The notes beneath the pieces are model-generated. The model made no database searches and had not been told where the DNA came from. It saw nothing but the letters and a program-made list of their open reading frames with translations. From positions 372,001-436,000 of the forward strand of contig CAWHMD010000004.1 of assembly GCA_963830385.1 (NCBI GenBank): a DNA stretch of 64,000 bases, given 5' to 3'. Position 1 is the first letter of the stretch. Every line of letters begins with the position of its first letter. Below are positions 16,654-25,502 of this stretch, piece by piece. The position numbers and the translations under genes are program-made. Origin of the DNA: Bog-532 sp963830385 (GTDB lineage: Bacteria > Actinomycetota > Actinomycetes > Streptosporangiales > Streptosporangiaceae).

Positions 16654-16800
16654 CCGGGCCGCCGGCAACTGCCGGGCAGCCCGCTGGCACTCGCGGGCAC
16701 GAAGACGTTGCCGGGCATCGCCGCCAGGCCGGTGCTGGACGTGATGACGGGGGCCAGGCTGGTGTTCAGCCTGCTGGCGTTGTCGGGGCCGGCCTGAATA

Positions 16801-17430
16801 TCAGCACCGGCCGTCGCTTGGCGGGCTCGCTGCCGTGTGGCTCACCGAGGCCGACACGGGGGACTCCTGGTCCTGGTGGGGTCGTCGGGGCTCACCTGGT
16901 ACCTGATCCGGGTCCTGCCGGAGCATGGGGATGGAGCAGGCCAGTGCGAGCACCACGAACAGCGAGGACAGCAGCGTGTCGGTCCAGGCGCCGTGGGCGG
17001 TGGTGATGCTGAGGTCCGGGGACGACCGGGGGCCGATGAACGGGGCGACGGCGGCGCCGGCCCCGATGAGGGCGGCCAGGATCCGGGTCCAGCGGGGGCC
17101 CCGGCCGGAGACGGCGTAGCCGCCGATCATCGCGGCCACGGCCAGGGTGGCGGGCGACGCGTCCAGTTGACCGGTGAGGAGGATGGGCAGGAGGCCGAGC
17201 AGCAGCGGGGCCGCGACCAGCAACCGGTACTGGTGGCCGGCCCGGCGCTGGTACTCGGCCCAGCCCAGCAGCGCGCCGACGCTGGTGCCGGCGGGCAGGA
17301 TGATCCCGAAGGTGCCGCCGAAGGTGAAGACCGAGCTGGGTCCGGCCAGCTGCATCATGAAGGCGCGCAGGGAAGCCGCCCAGGTGAGCCCGGCGACGGC
17401 GCCGACCGCGATGAAGCGGAGCCGGCTCAT
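16801..17430 (-). CDS. Polytopic membrane protein, unknown
   Basis: 209 aa with about six hydrophobic segments (for example FIAVGAVAGLTWAASL, YRLLVAAPLLLGLLPILL and DTLLSSLFVVLALACSIPML) and a charged cytoplasmic C-terminal tail. I recognise no named family. It is the last gene of a three-gene minus-strand operon, TetR - 131-aa membrane protein - this, and starts 2 bp after the preceding stop. The TetR operator upstream overlaps the promoter of the membrane/USP fusion gene, so all may answer the same signal. Confidence 0.7.
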   Translation of the reverse strand: MSRLRFIAVGAVAGLTWAASLRAFMMQLAGPSSVFTFGGTFGIILPAGTSVGALLGWAEYQRRAGHQYRLLVAAPLLLGLLPILLTGQLDASPATLAVAAMIGGYAVSGRGPRWTRILAALIGAGAAVAPFIGPRSSPDLSITTAHGAWTDTLLSSLFVVLALACSIPMLRQDPDQVPGEPRRPHQDQESPVSASVSHTAASPPSDGRC

Positions 17431-17432
17431 CG

Positions 17433-17828
17433 TCAGGCGGCCGGCGACCGCGGCGACTGGGGTGGCCGCCGGAGCAGGACGAGCGCGATCAGCGTCGCGG
17501 CGATGACGAACGCCTCGATCGCCATGATCCAGACCGGCGCGGTGGCGATGAACGCGCCGACAGCCAGGATCGCGGAGATGACCCGGGCGGCGACGGCGGT
17601 GATCAGGGCCTGGCTGCCGTTGCGGGCGGGGACGAGCGCCGCCAGCGTGATGAAGCCCAGGGCGGCAACGACGACGCTGACGGCGAGCGGCGGGGCGAAC
17701 GACGAGCCTACGACGCCCAGCAGCGCGACGTCGATGAGCCCGAGCAGGGCGAAGATGGCGGTGGGCGCGGGCGGCAGCGACACGGCGCGGGTCACGGTCC
17801 GGGGTGCGGTGGCTGAGCGACTGTTCAT
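17433..17828 (-). CDS. Small four-span membrane protein (DUF6069-like)
   Basis: 131 aa from ATG 17828. Four hydrophobic helices (PTAIFALLGLIDVALLGVVG; PLAVSVVVAALGFITLAAL; ALITAVAARVISAILAVGAF; APVWIMAIEAFVIAATLIALVL) and no charged core suggest a small integral membrane protein; the pattern resembles DUF6069, a family often beside TetR genes. It follows the TetR gene by 53 bp and precedes the next membrane gene by 2 bp. Confidence 0.72.
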   Translation of the reverse strand: MNSRSATAPRTVTRAVSLPPAPTAIFALLGLIDVALLGVVGSSFAPPLAVSVVVAALGFITLAALVPARNGSQALITAVAARVISAILAVGAFIATAPVWIMAIEAFVIAATLIALVLLRRPPQSPRSPAA

Positions 17829-17881
17829 GTCCTGTCTGTCGCGTCCGCCGGCCGGGAAAGTTCCACTCCGTGGCGAAAATT

Positions 17882-18484
17882 TCAGCTCAGGTAGCGCTGG
17901 ACCGATGGGGCGACGGACGCCACGACGTCGGCCGCGGGCAGCGACGCCAGCGGCTCGAAACGGAGGATGTACCGGCACAGGGCCAGGCCGAGCAGTTGCG
18001 CGGCGATGAAGGTGGCGCGCTCGGCCGCCCGGTCCTCGCCCAGGGCGGCGGCGACCGGCCCGGCGATCTGCTTGCTGAGGACGGCCTGGAGTTGCCCGGC
18101 CACGGTCTCGCTGGTGGCGGCGGTCCGCAGCATGGCGATCAGGTCGTCGCCCTGGCGGGGGTCCTCCCACCGGTCGACGAAGTGGCGCACCAGCAGTTCG
18201 CCCCGGTCGCTGGCCGGGGCTGAGCGCAGGTCAGCAGCCTGCAGGTCCATGGTCACGGCGGCCGTGAACAGTCCCGCCTTGGATTGGAAGTAGCGCATGA
18301 CCATCGAGGCGTCGACGCCGGCCCGCGCGGCCACCGCGCGGATGGTGGTCTGCTCGTACCCGCGGGCGGCGAACGTCGCCCGGGCCGCGCCCAGGATGGC
18401 CCGGCGGGTGCCCTCCGAGCGTGGCCCGCCGGTCCCCGGGACCGGCCCGCCGGCCGTGTCCGCCGGGCGGCTGCTGTCCGTCAT
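17882..18484 (-). CDS. TetR family transcriptional regulator
   Basis: 200 aa. The N-terminal HTH reads TRRAILGAARATFAARGYEQ, then TTIRAVAARAGVDASMVMRYFQSKAGLF, and the C-terminal domain is the TetR_C type with CRYILRFEPLAS. It heads an operon with two membrane proteins and is divergent from the membrane/USP fusion gene. A 14-bp palindrome in the 111-bp spacer coincides with the fusion gene's -35 box, so binding would block that promoter. Confidence 0.9.
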   Translation of the reverse strand: MTDSSRPADTAGGPVPGTGGPRSEGTRRAILGAARATFAARGYEQTTIRAVAARAGVDASMVMRYFQSKAGLFTAAVTMDLQAADLRSAPASDRGELLVRHFVDRWEDPRQGDDLIAMLRTAATSETVAGQLQAVLSKQIAGPVAAALGEDRAAERATFIAAQLLGLALCRYILRFEPLASLPAADVVASVAPSVQRYLS

Positions 18485-18522
18485 CAGGCCAATCTACTCG
18501 ATGCCAACGGCCGTTTGCTAAC

Positions 18523-18536
18523 GTTTGTTGACAAAC
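18523..18536. promoter_or_regulatory. TetR operator overlapping a -35 box
   Basis: GTTTGT-TG-ACAAAC, a 6-bp perfect inverted repeat with 2-bp spacer, lying between the divergent TetR and fusion genes. It contains most of the TTGACA hexamer of the + strand promoter. Repression by occlusion is the natural reading. Confidence 0.65.
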
Positions 18537-18556
18537 ACTCAGCCCGCGCATACCTT
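18528..18556 (+). promoter_or_regulatory. Sigma70-like promoter for the membrane/USP fusion gene
   Basis: TTGACA at 18528-18533, a 17-bp spacer, then TACCTT at 18551-18556. Transcription would start near 18563, about 30 nt before the GTG start. A perfect -35 with optimal spacing is notable in this GC-rich DNA. Confidence 0.6.
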
Positions 18557-18595
18557 GATGCCAACAAGCGTTGACATTTTCAGAGGAAAAATCTG

Positions 18596-20110
18596 GTGAC
18601 GGCACGGCACGCAGACCATCACCGCAGGCATGCGCTCAGGCCCCGGGCGCTGGGCGGCTTCATCGTGGCCAGTGCGGCCTTCGCCGCGATCTTCGTCGCG
18701 CTGACCCTCAGCGCCTTTCATGCCCCCAGACCACACGGCCTGCCGGTCGGTATCGCCGGCCCGGCCGCGGTGACCAGCCGGGTCGAGCAGGCGGTGGACA
18801 CCGCTCGGCCGGGTGCGTTCGGCTGGCACAGCTACCCCAGCCAGGCCGCCGCCCGGACCGGCGTCACCCAGCGTCAGGTCGACGGCGCATTGGTTGCGTC
18901 CGGCCCGGACCTGCGGCTCCTGATCGCCGACGGTGGAGGGAGCGCCCCCGCCCAGGCCCTGACCCAGGCGGCCGGGGCGGTGGCGGCCCGGTCCGGACGC
19001 CACCTGGCGGTGACCGACGTGGTGCCGCCGCTGCCCCATGACACCGAGGCCCTGTCATCCTTTTTCATCCTGCTGAGCGTGCTGATCCCCAGCCTCGCGG
19101 CGGGCTCGGGATCGGCGCTGGCCTTCCGCCGGGCTCGCCCGGCCCTGGCCGTCGCCATCCCGGTGGCGGTGGCGGCCGTCATCGGGGTGGTGTCGGCGGC
19201 GGTCGCGGACGGCATCGCCGGGCTCGGCCACTACGCCGCGCTGGCCGGCCTGGTCGCGCTGTTCTCGCTGGCGGTGGCGGCTCCCACCGCGCTCCTGGCG
19301 CGGATCTGGCCGCCATTGGTCATCGTGGCCGTGCTCGCCTTCATCGTGTTCGGGATCCCGGTCAGCGGCGGACCGGCCACCCTGGGCAGCTTCGGGCCGG
19401 CCTTCCTGCGGGTGCTCGGGCCGGCCCTCCCGCTCGGCGTCGCCGCCAGCGCCGCCCGCAGCGTGGTCTACTTCGGCGGGCACGCTGCCGCACCGCACCT
19501 GTGGGTACTGGCCGCCTGGGCGCTGGCCGGTGTCGCCGGCCTGATCGCGGTCACCAGCCTCCGGCGCCCGGCCCCGGCCCGGGGCGGCGCGGTACCGGTG
19601 ACCGCGGCCGGAGCAGGAGCGCGGCTGGCCGGGGCGGGCCGTCCGCGGCCCGGCATCACGGAGCCATGGCCCGCGCAGCCCCTCGATCTGATCGTCGGCT
19701 TCGACGACTCCGAGCCCGCCCGGCGCGCGCTGGCCTGGGCCATCGACCTCATCCGGGCCCGCTCCGGCACCCTGCACGTCGTCTACGCCGACCACCCGCT
19801 CATCGACAGCGACCTGTCCGGGTTCGCCCACGCCGAGATGGAAACGGATCGCGATGAAAAGGCCGCCCGCGTGGACCGGGCCGCGGCCGAGATCGCGGCG
19901 GCGGCGGGCGTGCCGTACACGTTCGAGCGCCGTCAGGAATCCCCGGTCGACGCGATCCTGCACGCGGCCAGCGTGGAGGACGCCGCCGGGCCCGCCCGGG
20001 CGCCCATCATCGTGACCGGCCGCTCGCATCACGTCCCGCACCGCGTCCTCGGCTCGGTCCCGGTCGAGTTGCTGCACCAGTCGCCCTACCCGGTGCTCAC
20101 GATCACCTGA
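18596..20110 (+). CDS. Fusion: polytopic membrane domain plus universal stress protein domain
   Basis: 504 aa, GTG start with AGAGGA about 9 nt upstream. Residues 1-340 have one N-terminal span, an extracytoplasmic region and about six further spans, resembling DUF3533/YhgE-Pip-like ABC-2-type membrane proteins. Residues about 360-504 are a UspA domain: DLIVGFDDSEPARRALAWAI, then IIVTGRSHHVPHRVLGSV and PYPVLTIT. The nucleotide-binding G-x2-G-x9-GS motif has His for the second Gly, so ATP binding is uncertain. The USP part would face the cytoplasm. kup follows 72 bp downstream. The fusion is unusual. Confidence 0.82.
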   Translation: MTARHADHHRRHALRPRALGGFIVASAAFAAIFVALTLSAFHAPRPHGLPVGIAGPAAVTSRVEQAVDTARPGAFGWHSYPSQAAARTGVTQRQVDGALVASGPDLRLLIADGGGSAPAQALTQAAGAVAARSGRHLAVTDVVPPLPHDTEALSSFFILLSVLIPSLAAGSGSALAFRRARPALAVAIPVAVAAVIGVVSAAVADGIAGLGHYAALAGLVALFSLAVAAPTALLARIWPPLVIVAVLAFIVFGIPVSGGPATLGSFGPAFLRVLGPALPLGVAASAARSVVYFGGHAAAPHLWVLAAWALAGVAGLIAVTSLRRPAPARGGAVPVTAAGAGARLAGAGRPRPGITEPWPAQPLDLIVGFDDSEPARRALAWAIDLIRARSGTLHVVYADHPLIDSDLSGFAHAEMETDRDEKAARVDRAAAEIAAAAGVPYTFERRQESPVDAILHAASVEDAAGPARAPIIVTGRSHHVPHRVLGSVPVELLHQSPYPVLTIT

Positions 20111-20182
20111 CCGTCCGCAAAGCTGGTCCCGGGCACTTGTCTAGAGTTACGCCTGGGATTTGGCGGCGGGGGAGCGGATACT

Positions 20183-22090
20183 TTGAGCGTGAGCCGACGG
20201 GCAGGTGCGCAGGGGGCCCTCGCGCTCGGCGCGCTGGGCGTGGTGTTCGGTGACATCGGGACGAGCCCGCTGTACACGTTGCAGACGCTTTTCGACCCGA
20301 GCGACCCGCATCCGGTCAAGGTGTCGCGCGAGAGCGTCTTCGGGGTCGTGTCGCTGATCTTCTGGTCGATAACGATCATCGTCACCGTCACCTACGTCGT
20401 GCTCATCATGCGGGCCGACAACGACGGCGAGGGCGGGATCATGGCCCTCATCGCCCTGATCCGCCGCCGGGCCGTGCCGGGTGGGCGCCGGGCCAAGCTG
20501 ATCCTCTCCGGCCTGGGGATCTTCGGGGCCTCGCTGTTCCTGGGCGACAGCATGATCACGCCCGCTATCTCGGTGCTCTCCGCGGTCGAGGGCGTCGAGG
20601 TCGTCGCGCCGTCGGTGTCGAACATCGTCATCCCGATCACCGTGGTGATCATCGTCATCCTGTTCATGGCGCAGCGCCTGGGCACGGGGGCGGTGGGGCG
20701 GGCGTTCGGCCCGATCATGGCGCTGTGGTTCACGGTCCTCGGCCTGATCGGCATCAAGGGCATCGTGTCCCACCCGGCGATCCTGGAGGCGCTGTCGCCC
20801 ACCTACGCGGTCAGCTTCCTGTTCGGTCACTTCGGCACGGCGTTCTTCTCGCTGACCGCCGTGGTCCTGGCCGTCACCGGGGCCGAGGCGCTCTACGCGG
20901 ACATGGGGCATTTCGGCCGCGGGCCGGTCCGGCGGGCCTGGATCCTGGTCGTGTTCCCGGCCTGCGCCCTGAACTACTTCGGGCAGGGCGCCCTGATCCT
21001 GGGCCGCCCGTCCACCATCAGCAACCCGTTCTTCCTGGCCGCGCCGGGGTGGGCCCGGCTCCCGATGGTGATCCTGGCCACCGTGGCCACCGTGATCGCC
21101 TCGCAGGCGGTCATCAGCGGCGCCTTCTCCGTGGCCCACCAGGCCGGCCAGCTCGGCTACCTGCCGCGCCTGCGCATCCAGTACACCTCGGAAGAGGTGA
21201 TGGGCCAGATCTACGTCCCGTGGATCAACTGGCTGCTGCTGGCCGGCGTGCTCACGCTGGTGCTGGCCTTCCAGACCTCGGCCCATCTGGCCTACGCCTA
21301 CGGCACCGCCGTGACCGGCACGATCACGATCACGACCCTGCTGTTCTTCTACTACGCCCGTCACCAGTGGCGCTGGCGACTGTGGATCGTACTGACCGGC
21401 GCCGGCATTCTGCTCGCGATCGACCTGCTGTTCTTCGCGGCCAACCTGACCAAGCTCACGCACGGGGCGTGGCTTCCGCTGCTGATCGGCATCGGCGCGT
21501 TCACCGTGTTCACCACCTGGCAGCGGGGCCGCGAACTGGTCACCGAGAAGCGTAACCGCGACGAAGGGTCGTTGCCGCGGTTCATCGCGGAACTGCACGC
21601 CATGAAGCCGCCGCTGCCCCGGGTGCCGGGCACCGCCATCTTCCTCAACCGCGGCAAGACCACCACCCCGCTGGCGCTGCGGTCCAACGTCGAGCACAAC
21701 GAGATCCTGCACCAGCAGGTCATCATCCTGGCGCTGGAGACGGTGCCCGTACCGCACGTCCCCGCGGCGGAGCGGCTGAGGACCGACGACCTCGGGTTCA
21801 AAGATGACGGGATCATGCACGTCGCTGCCCGCTACGGCTACATGGACAAGACGAACGTCCCCAGCCTGTTGCCGCTGATGGACGACATCGGCGTGCACGG
21901 CTGCGCACCCGGCGTCCGGCTGTCGTACTTCGTGTCGCGCATCGAGCTCGCCCCCGGCCACGCCCCGGGCATGAGCCACTGGCGCAAGCGCTTGTTCATC
22001 GCGACCTCACGCATCACCGCCGACGCCGCCGACTCGTTCGGCCTGCCCCGGGAGCGGACGGTCATTATGGGCTCCCGTCTCGAACTCTGA
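20183..22090 (+). CDS. kup: Kup-family potassium uptake protein
   Basis: 635 aa. The family signature FGDIGTSPLYTLQTLF is at the N-terminus, followed by about 12 membrane spans (NDGEGGIMALIALIRR loop, GDSMITPAISVLSAVEGVEV) and a C-terminal cytoplasmic domain of about 150 residues. Length fits Kup/KUP transporters, which couple K+ uptake to protons. The TTG at 20183 has GGAG 9 nt upstream and is preferred to GTG 20189. It lies downstream of the membrane/USP fusion and may share its transcript. Confidence 0.93.
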   Translation: MSVSRRAGAQGALALGALGVVFGDIGTSPLYTLQTLFDPSDPHPVKVSRESVFGVVSLIFWSITIIVTVTYVVLIMRADNDGEGGIMALIALIRRRAVPGGRRAKLILSGLGIFGASLFLGDSMITPAISVLSAVEGVEVVAPSVSNIVIPITVVIIVILFMAQRLGTGAVGRAFGPIMALWFTVLGLIGIKGIVSHPAILEALSPTYAVSFLFGHFGTAFFSLTAVVLAVTGAEALYADMGHFGRGPVRRAWILVVFPACALNYFGQGALILGRPSTISNPFFLAAPGWARLPMVILATVATVIASQAVISGAFSVAHQAGQLGYLPRLRIQYTSEEVMGQIYVPWINWLLLAGVLTLVLAFQTSAHLAYAYGTAVTGTITITTLLFFYYARHQWRWRLWIVLTGAGILLAIDLLFFAANLTKLTHGAWLPLLIGIGAFTVFTTWQRGRELVTEKRNRDEGSLPRFIAELHAMKPPLPRVPGTAIFLNRGKTTTPLALRSNVEHNEILHQQVIILALETVPVPHVPAAERLRTDDLGFKDDGIMHVAARYGYMDKTNVPSLLPLMDDIGVHGCAPGVRLSYFVSRIELAPGHAPGMSHWRKRLFIATSRITADAADSFGLPRERTVIMGSRLEL

Positions 22091-22168
22091 CCGCACCTCG
22101 GTATGGCCGGTCCCAGAGTCACGAGTGGTCATCTGGCCGCATTTACGTGGTCATTGTGGCTCCGGGCT

Positions 22169-22459
22169 TTAGGTGGCGGCCGCGGTGACGACTTCGTAGA
22201 CGTTGACGTTCTCGATGTTCCAGGGCCGGCCGTCGTCGCGCGGATAGCTTCGCGGGCCTCGCGCCGCGGTGATCGCGGCGTCTTCGGTAGCGAATACGAC
22301 GACGCCCAGGCCCTGGTCGCATCCCGGATTCAGCAGCCACTGCCCACTGACGAATCCGGGCTGCTGCCTCGCCCAGCTGACGATGTCCTCCTGGAAATGG
22401 CGGGTGACTGCGCCGGCCCGGGCCGGGTCGATCGACATCTGGACCACCATCGTGTGCAT
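22169..22459 (-). CDS. Dimeric alpha/beta-barrel (ABM-like) protein
   Basis: 96 aa. An initial strand (MHTMVVQMSIDPARAGAV), a helix with HFQEDIVSWARQQPGFVSGQ, then strands GLGVVVFATEDAAITAA fit the ferredoxin-like antibiotic-biosynthesis-monooxygenase fold. Such small proteins act as dimers, as monooxygenases, cyclases or haem-degrading enzymes. No cofactor residue can be assigned. It stands alone, divergent from the LuxR gene. Confidence 0.65.
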   Translation of the reverse strand: MHTMVVQMSIDPARAGAVTRHFQEDIVSWARQQPGFVSGQWLLNPGCDQGLGVVVFATEDAAITAARGPRSYPRDDGRPWNIENVNVYEVVTAAAT

Positions 22460-22594
22460 GGCGCGTCTCCTGTCAGACGGTGCTGTTGTTACCCGTTACG
22501 CTAGGAGCGCGCGCTCGCCCGGCCTATCCCAACTTTGTGGGGTTTTCAGGCCAGGGTTTTCCCAGCGAGCAGCCCTCGGGGTTACTGTGCGGGC

Positions 22595-23659
22595 GTGACG
22601 AGCGCGACCAGCTGGACGCGGGCCCGGGAGCAGATTCTGCAGCTGTGCCAGGGTGATGCCGACGACCGGACCCTGAGGCTGGAGGCGCTGGCCGTACTCC
22701 GGCGGGTTATCGGGTTCGACGCCTACGTCTGGCTGATGACCGATCCGGAGACGTCGGTGGGCTCGGCGCCGTTGGCCGACGTGCCGTGTCTGCCGGAGCT
22801 GCCCCAGCTGATCCGGCTCAAGTACCTCACCACGATCAACCGGTGGACCAGCGTCGTCGCCCCGGTCGCCTCACTGCACCAGGCAACCGATGGTGACCTG
22901 GCGCGCAGTCTGGTGTGGCGCGATCTGCTCTGCCGTTACCAGATTGGCGATATCGCCACCTCGGTCCACCGTGATCGGTTCGGCTGCTGGGCATTCCTGG
23001 ATTTGTGGCGGACGCAGGAATCTCCCCCGTTTGCGGCGGCGGAACTGGAATTCCTGCACGCCGTGGCCGGGCCGCTCACCACGGCCCTGCGGCACAGCCA
23101 GGCACTGGCTTTCGCGGCCGGAGGCGCTGGTGAGCAAGCCAGTGCCGGGCCGGTTGTGCTGCTGCTTTCGCCAACGCTGGACGTGCGGGCCCAGACTCCG
23201 CAGACCCAGCGTTACCTGCGAATGCTCGTTCCCGCCGATGACGCGAACCAGGCCCCGGTCCCGGCCGGTGCCTACAACGTGGGGGCACAACTGCTGGCCA
23301 GCGAAGCGGGCGTGGACACCAGCCCACCGCTGGCGCGGGTCCACCTGGGCCACAGTCAGTGGCTGACCATGCGCGCTGACCGGATGGACTCGGCTCAGCC
23401 GGTCCCCGAGCGCGACATCGCCGTCAGCATCGAGACCACGCCACCAGGCGGCCGCGTCTCGCTGTTCGCCCGTGCCTGCGGGCTGAGTCCCCGCGAGGGC
23501 GAGCTGCTGGAACACGTCATCACGGGCGCGGGCAGCCGGGACATCGCTCAGCTGATGTTCGTGTCCGAGCACACGGTCCAGGATCACCTCAAGTCGATCT
23601 TCGCCAAGACCGCCACCCGTACCCGGCGTGCCCTGATCGCCCAGGTCCTCGGCACCTGA
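22595..23659 (+). CDS. LuxR-type transcriptional regulator with GAF-like sensor region
   Basis: 354 aa from GTG 22595. The first 180 residues (FDAYVWLMTDPETSVGSAPL, then FGCWAFLDLWR and PFAAAELEFLHAVAGPLTTAL) look like a GAF-type sensor. The C-terminus is a LuxR/FixJ helix-turn-helix: GLSPREGELLEHVITGAGSR, then DIAQLMFVSEHTVQDHLKSIF. It lacks an Asp-receiver domain, so a small ligand rather than phosphorylation is likely. It converges on the next gene with 17 bp between them. Confidence 0.87.
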   Translation: MTSATSWTRAREQILQLCQGDADDRTLRLEALAVLRRVIGFDAYVWLMTDPETSVGSAPLADVPCLPELPQLIRLKYLTTINRWTSVVAPVASLHQATDGDLARSLVWRDLLCRYQIGDIATSVHRDRFGCWAFLDLWRTQESPPFAAAELEFLHAVAGPLTTALRHSQALAFAAGGAGEQASAGPVVLLLSPTLDVRAQTPQTQRYLRMLVPADDANQAPVPAGAYNVGAQLLASEAGVDTSPPLARVHLGHSQWLTMRADRMDSAQPVPERDIAVSIETTPPGGRVSLFARACGLSPREGELLEHVITGAGSRDIAQLMFVSEHTVQDHLKSIFAKTATRTRRALIAQVLGT

Positions 23660-23676
23660 CCACCGGTGATCCCGGT

Positions 23677-24795
23677 CTAAATGGCGGTGTTGCCGGGCAT
23701 GGGGCGGAGCGGATGCAGCGGCGTGGACGGTCGCCGCCGCGGGCCGGACCAGATGACCGGGACGGCGTCGGTGGCCTTGGCGAGCGCGTAAGCCGCCTGC
23801 TCGTAGTTGACCCGCCAGCCCACGAAGTGGGGCCAGGCCGCTTCCGGCTCACGCTCGATCGGGAAGCCGACCTCGCGCAGGCGGACAATGGCGTCCAGGA
23901 ACTCCTCGTAGGTCAGGCTCATTCCCGCGTCCGGGTCCGGTTCGGCCGGCACGTCGATGCCGATGGAGCGCGCCACCTCACCGAAGCACACCAGCCCGCT
24001 GCGCAGGCACAGGCGGGTGGGCATGGCGGGAGCCGCCTCCGGGCACAGCGACAGGTACAGCGCGGCCGAGTCGAGCACCGCCAGCAGCGCCGTCACCCAC
24101 GAGGCTTCCCAGCTGGGGGACCGGAACCAGACCAGCGGCGAGTAGGTGACGTGGCTCTCGGTGACATCGGCCGCCCAGCGCTCCCACTGGCTGTAGAACT
24201 CTGGCAGGGTGTCCAGCGTCGAGTGGCCGGAACCGAGCGCGTAATGGGTCCGCGCCAGCAACTCCGGTCCCCATGACGGCGAACCGGCCCGGGAATTCAG
24301 CAGCGCGATCTCGTTTTCGCGATGGTTAAAGGCCGCGTACAGATGCGGGAGATAGGCGATCTGCAGCGTGACCGTGATCAGGGCCGCCATCGCGGCCGTA
24401 TCGAGCACCGCGGTCTCGTAGAACCCGTGCGCGTCCGGGGCGCCGAAGGTCCACAGGGCCGGCCCGACCGAGGCGAACGCGGTGCCGATGCTGCCGGCCA
24501 CCGGCCAGATCAGCAGCACGTAGCCGACGTAGAAGGTGACCAGCCAGATCGCCAGCTGGCCGAGCAGGATGGCCGCCGCCTGGCCGGCCAGCAGCCGGTC
24601 CCGCCGCCGGTAGCTGGCGACCGGGCGGGTGATCAGCGCGAAGGCACCATTCACGGCGCTGGCGACCAGCCGCGTCAGCCTGCTGCCGGTCTTCCGGGGG
24701 ATGATGACGGTCCCGATCACGCTGGCGGCCGCGCTGAGCACCAGCACCGCGCCGACGGCCGCCGCCACGTCACGTGCTGCAATTGGGACACTCAT
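23677..24795 (-). CDS. Conserved membrane protein with ion-channel-like N-terminus, unknown
   Basis: 372 aa. Four hydrophobic segments lie in residues 1-165 (AAAVGAVLVLSAAASVIGTV; AAAILLGQLAIWLVTFYVGY; then around TAMAALITVTLQIAYLP), with a TFGAPDAHGF loop in the position of a pore loop in two-span channel modules. The remaining 200 residues are soluble and rich in Trp and Glu. Homologues occur in actinomycetes as uncharacterised proteins; I assign no function. Confidence 0.65.
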   Translation of the reverse strand: MSVPIAARDVAAAVGAVLVLSAAASVIGTVIIPRKTGSRLTRLVASAVNGAFALITRPVASYRRRDRLLAGQAAAILLGQLAIWLVTFYVGYVLLIWPVAGSIGTAFASVGPALWTFGAPDAHGFYETAVLDTAAMAALITVTLQIAYLPHLYAAFNHRENEIALLNSRAGSPSWGPELLARTHYALGSGHSTLDTLPEFYSQWERWAADVTESHVTYSPLVWFRSPSWEASWVTALLAVLDSAALYLSLCPEAAPAMPTRLCLRSGLVCFGEVARSIGIDVPAEPDPDAGMSLTYEEFLDAIVRLREVGFPIEREPEAAWPHFVGWRVNYEQAAYALAKATDAVPVIWSGPRRRPSTPLHPLRPMPGNTAI

Positions 24796-24902
24796 CAGCT
24801 ACACCTTGAGTCCGGGATCGTTCCAGCTCCCGGAGCATATTGTCCGATCAAGGCTGGCGGCCAGATCTTTAACTCCGGAGCCCCGGGCTGCGATGATGCC
24901 TT

Positions 24903-25343
24903 ATGCCTGCATTCCTGCTCACCGGTAACCCCGGATCGGGAAAGTCGGCCCTTGCCCGTGAGCTGGGCCGCTGGGTGTGGAGCCGATCCCGGCTGGAGGG
25001 GGTCCTGACCGGTCACAGCGGGCCAGTTTTCGTCTGTGGCATCGCCCGCAACCAGGACGAGCTTCTGGAGCTTTTCGACCGCGTGTTCCTGCTCCGTATT
25101 GACGGGCCTACTCAAGAAGCCCGGCTCGTGGCGCATGACGTAGTACACCCACCGGGCCGCAGCGAAGCAGGGCGCCAGGAGATCCGTGCGGGCCGGGCCG
25201 TATTCGAGGCTCAGATGCTTGAGCACGGCGCGATCGTCCTCGACGGCACGGCGCCCACCACCGTGGTCGCCAACGAGCTCCTCGCTCTTGTCCTAGCCAC
25301 CAAGGGCGGTCAGTTGTGCGCGGGAAAGCATCATAAATACTGA
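24903..25343 (+). CDS. P-loop nucleotide kinase-like protein, apparently internally shortened
   Basis: 146 aa. Walker A is textbook at the N-terminus (FLLTGNPGSGKSALARELGR). It is followed at once by WVWSRSRLEGVL; related actinobacterial adenylate-kinase-like proteins carry about 40 more residues here, including an acidic substrate-binding loop. The C-terminal part (GIARNQDELLELFDRVFLLRID, then TQEARLVAHD) is intact. The gap looks like an in-frame deletion that would remove the acceptor-substrate site. The comparison rests on memory of the family. Confidence 0.65.
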   Translation: MPAFLLTGNPGSGKSALARELGRWVWSRSRLEGVLTGHSGPVFVCGIARNQDELLELFDRVFLLRIDGPTQEARLVAHDVVHPPGRSEAGRQEIRAGRAVFEAQMLEHGAIVLDGTAPTTVVANELLALVLATKGGQLCAGKHHKY

Positions 25344-25426
25344 ACCGGCCGATAATTGGCATAAAACGGGACCAGCATGAAATGGAACCGGAACCAAAAA
25401 GGCTTCACAACGAACAGGAGTTTTTG

Positions 25427-25455
25427 TTGACTGGGTCACGGGGACGCTTGACAAT
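25427..25455 (+). promoter_or_regulatory. Candidate promoter of the DUF805 gene
   Basis: TTGACT at 25427-25432, 17-bp spacer, GACAAT at 25450-25455, about 48 bp before the GTG of the DUF805 gene, which has GGAGG at its ribosome site. The 159-bp intergenic region is otherwise AT-rich for this genome. Confidence 0.5.
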
Positions 25456-25502
25456 CAGTCGCGTTCAGACGACCCGGAGTACGGGGAGATTCGGAGGATC
25501 AC

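Noticed and set aside
16654..16800. Short + frame reading TLPGIAARPVLDVMTG then ARLVFSLLALSGPA before a stop
   Set aside because: Looks like the tail of a decayed gene but matches no family I recognise and lacks a start; too short to annotate.
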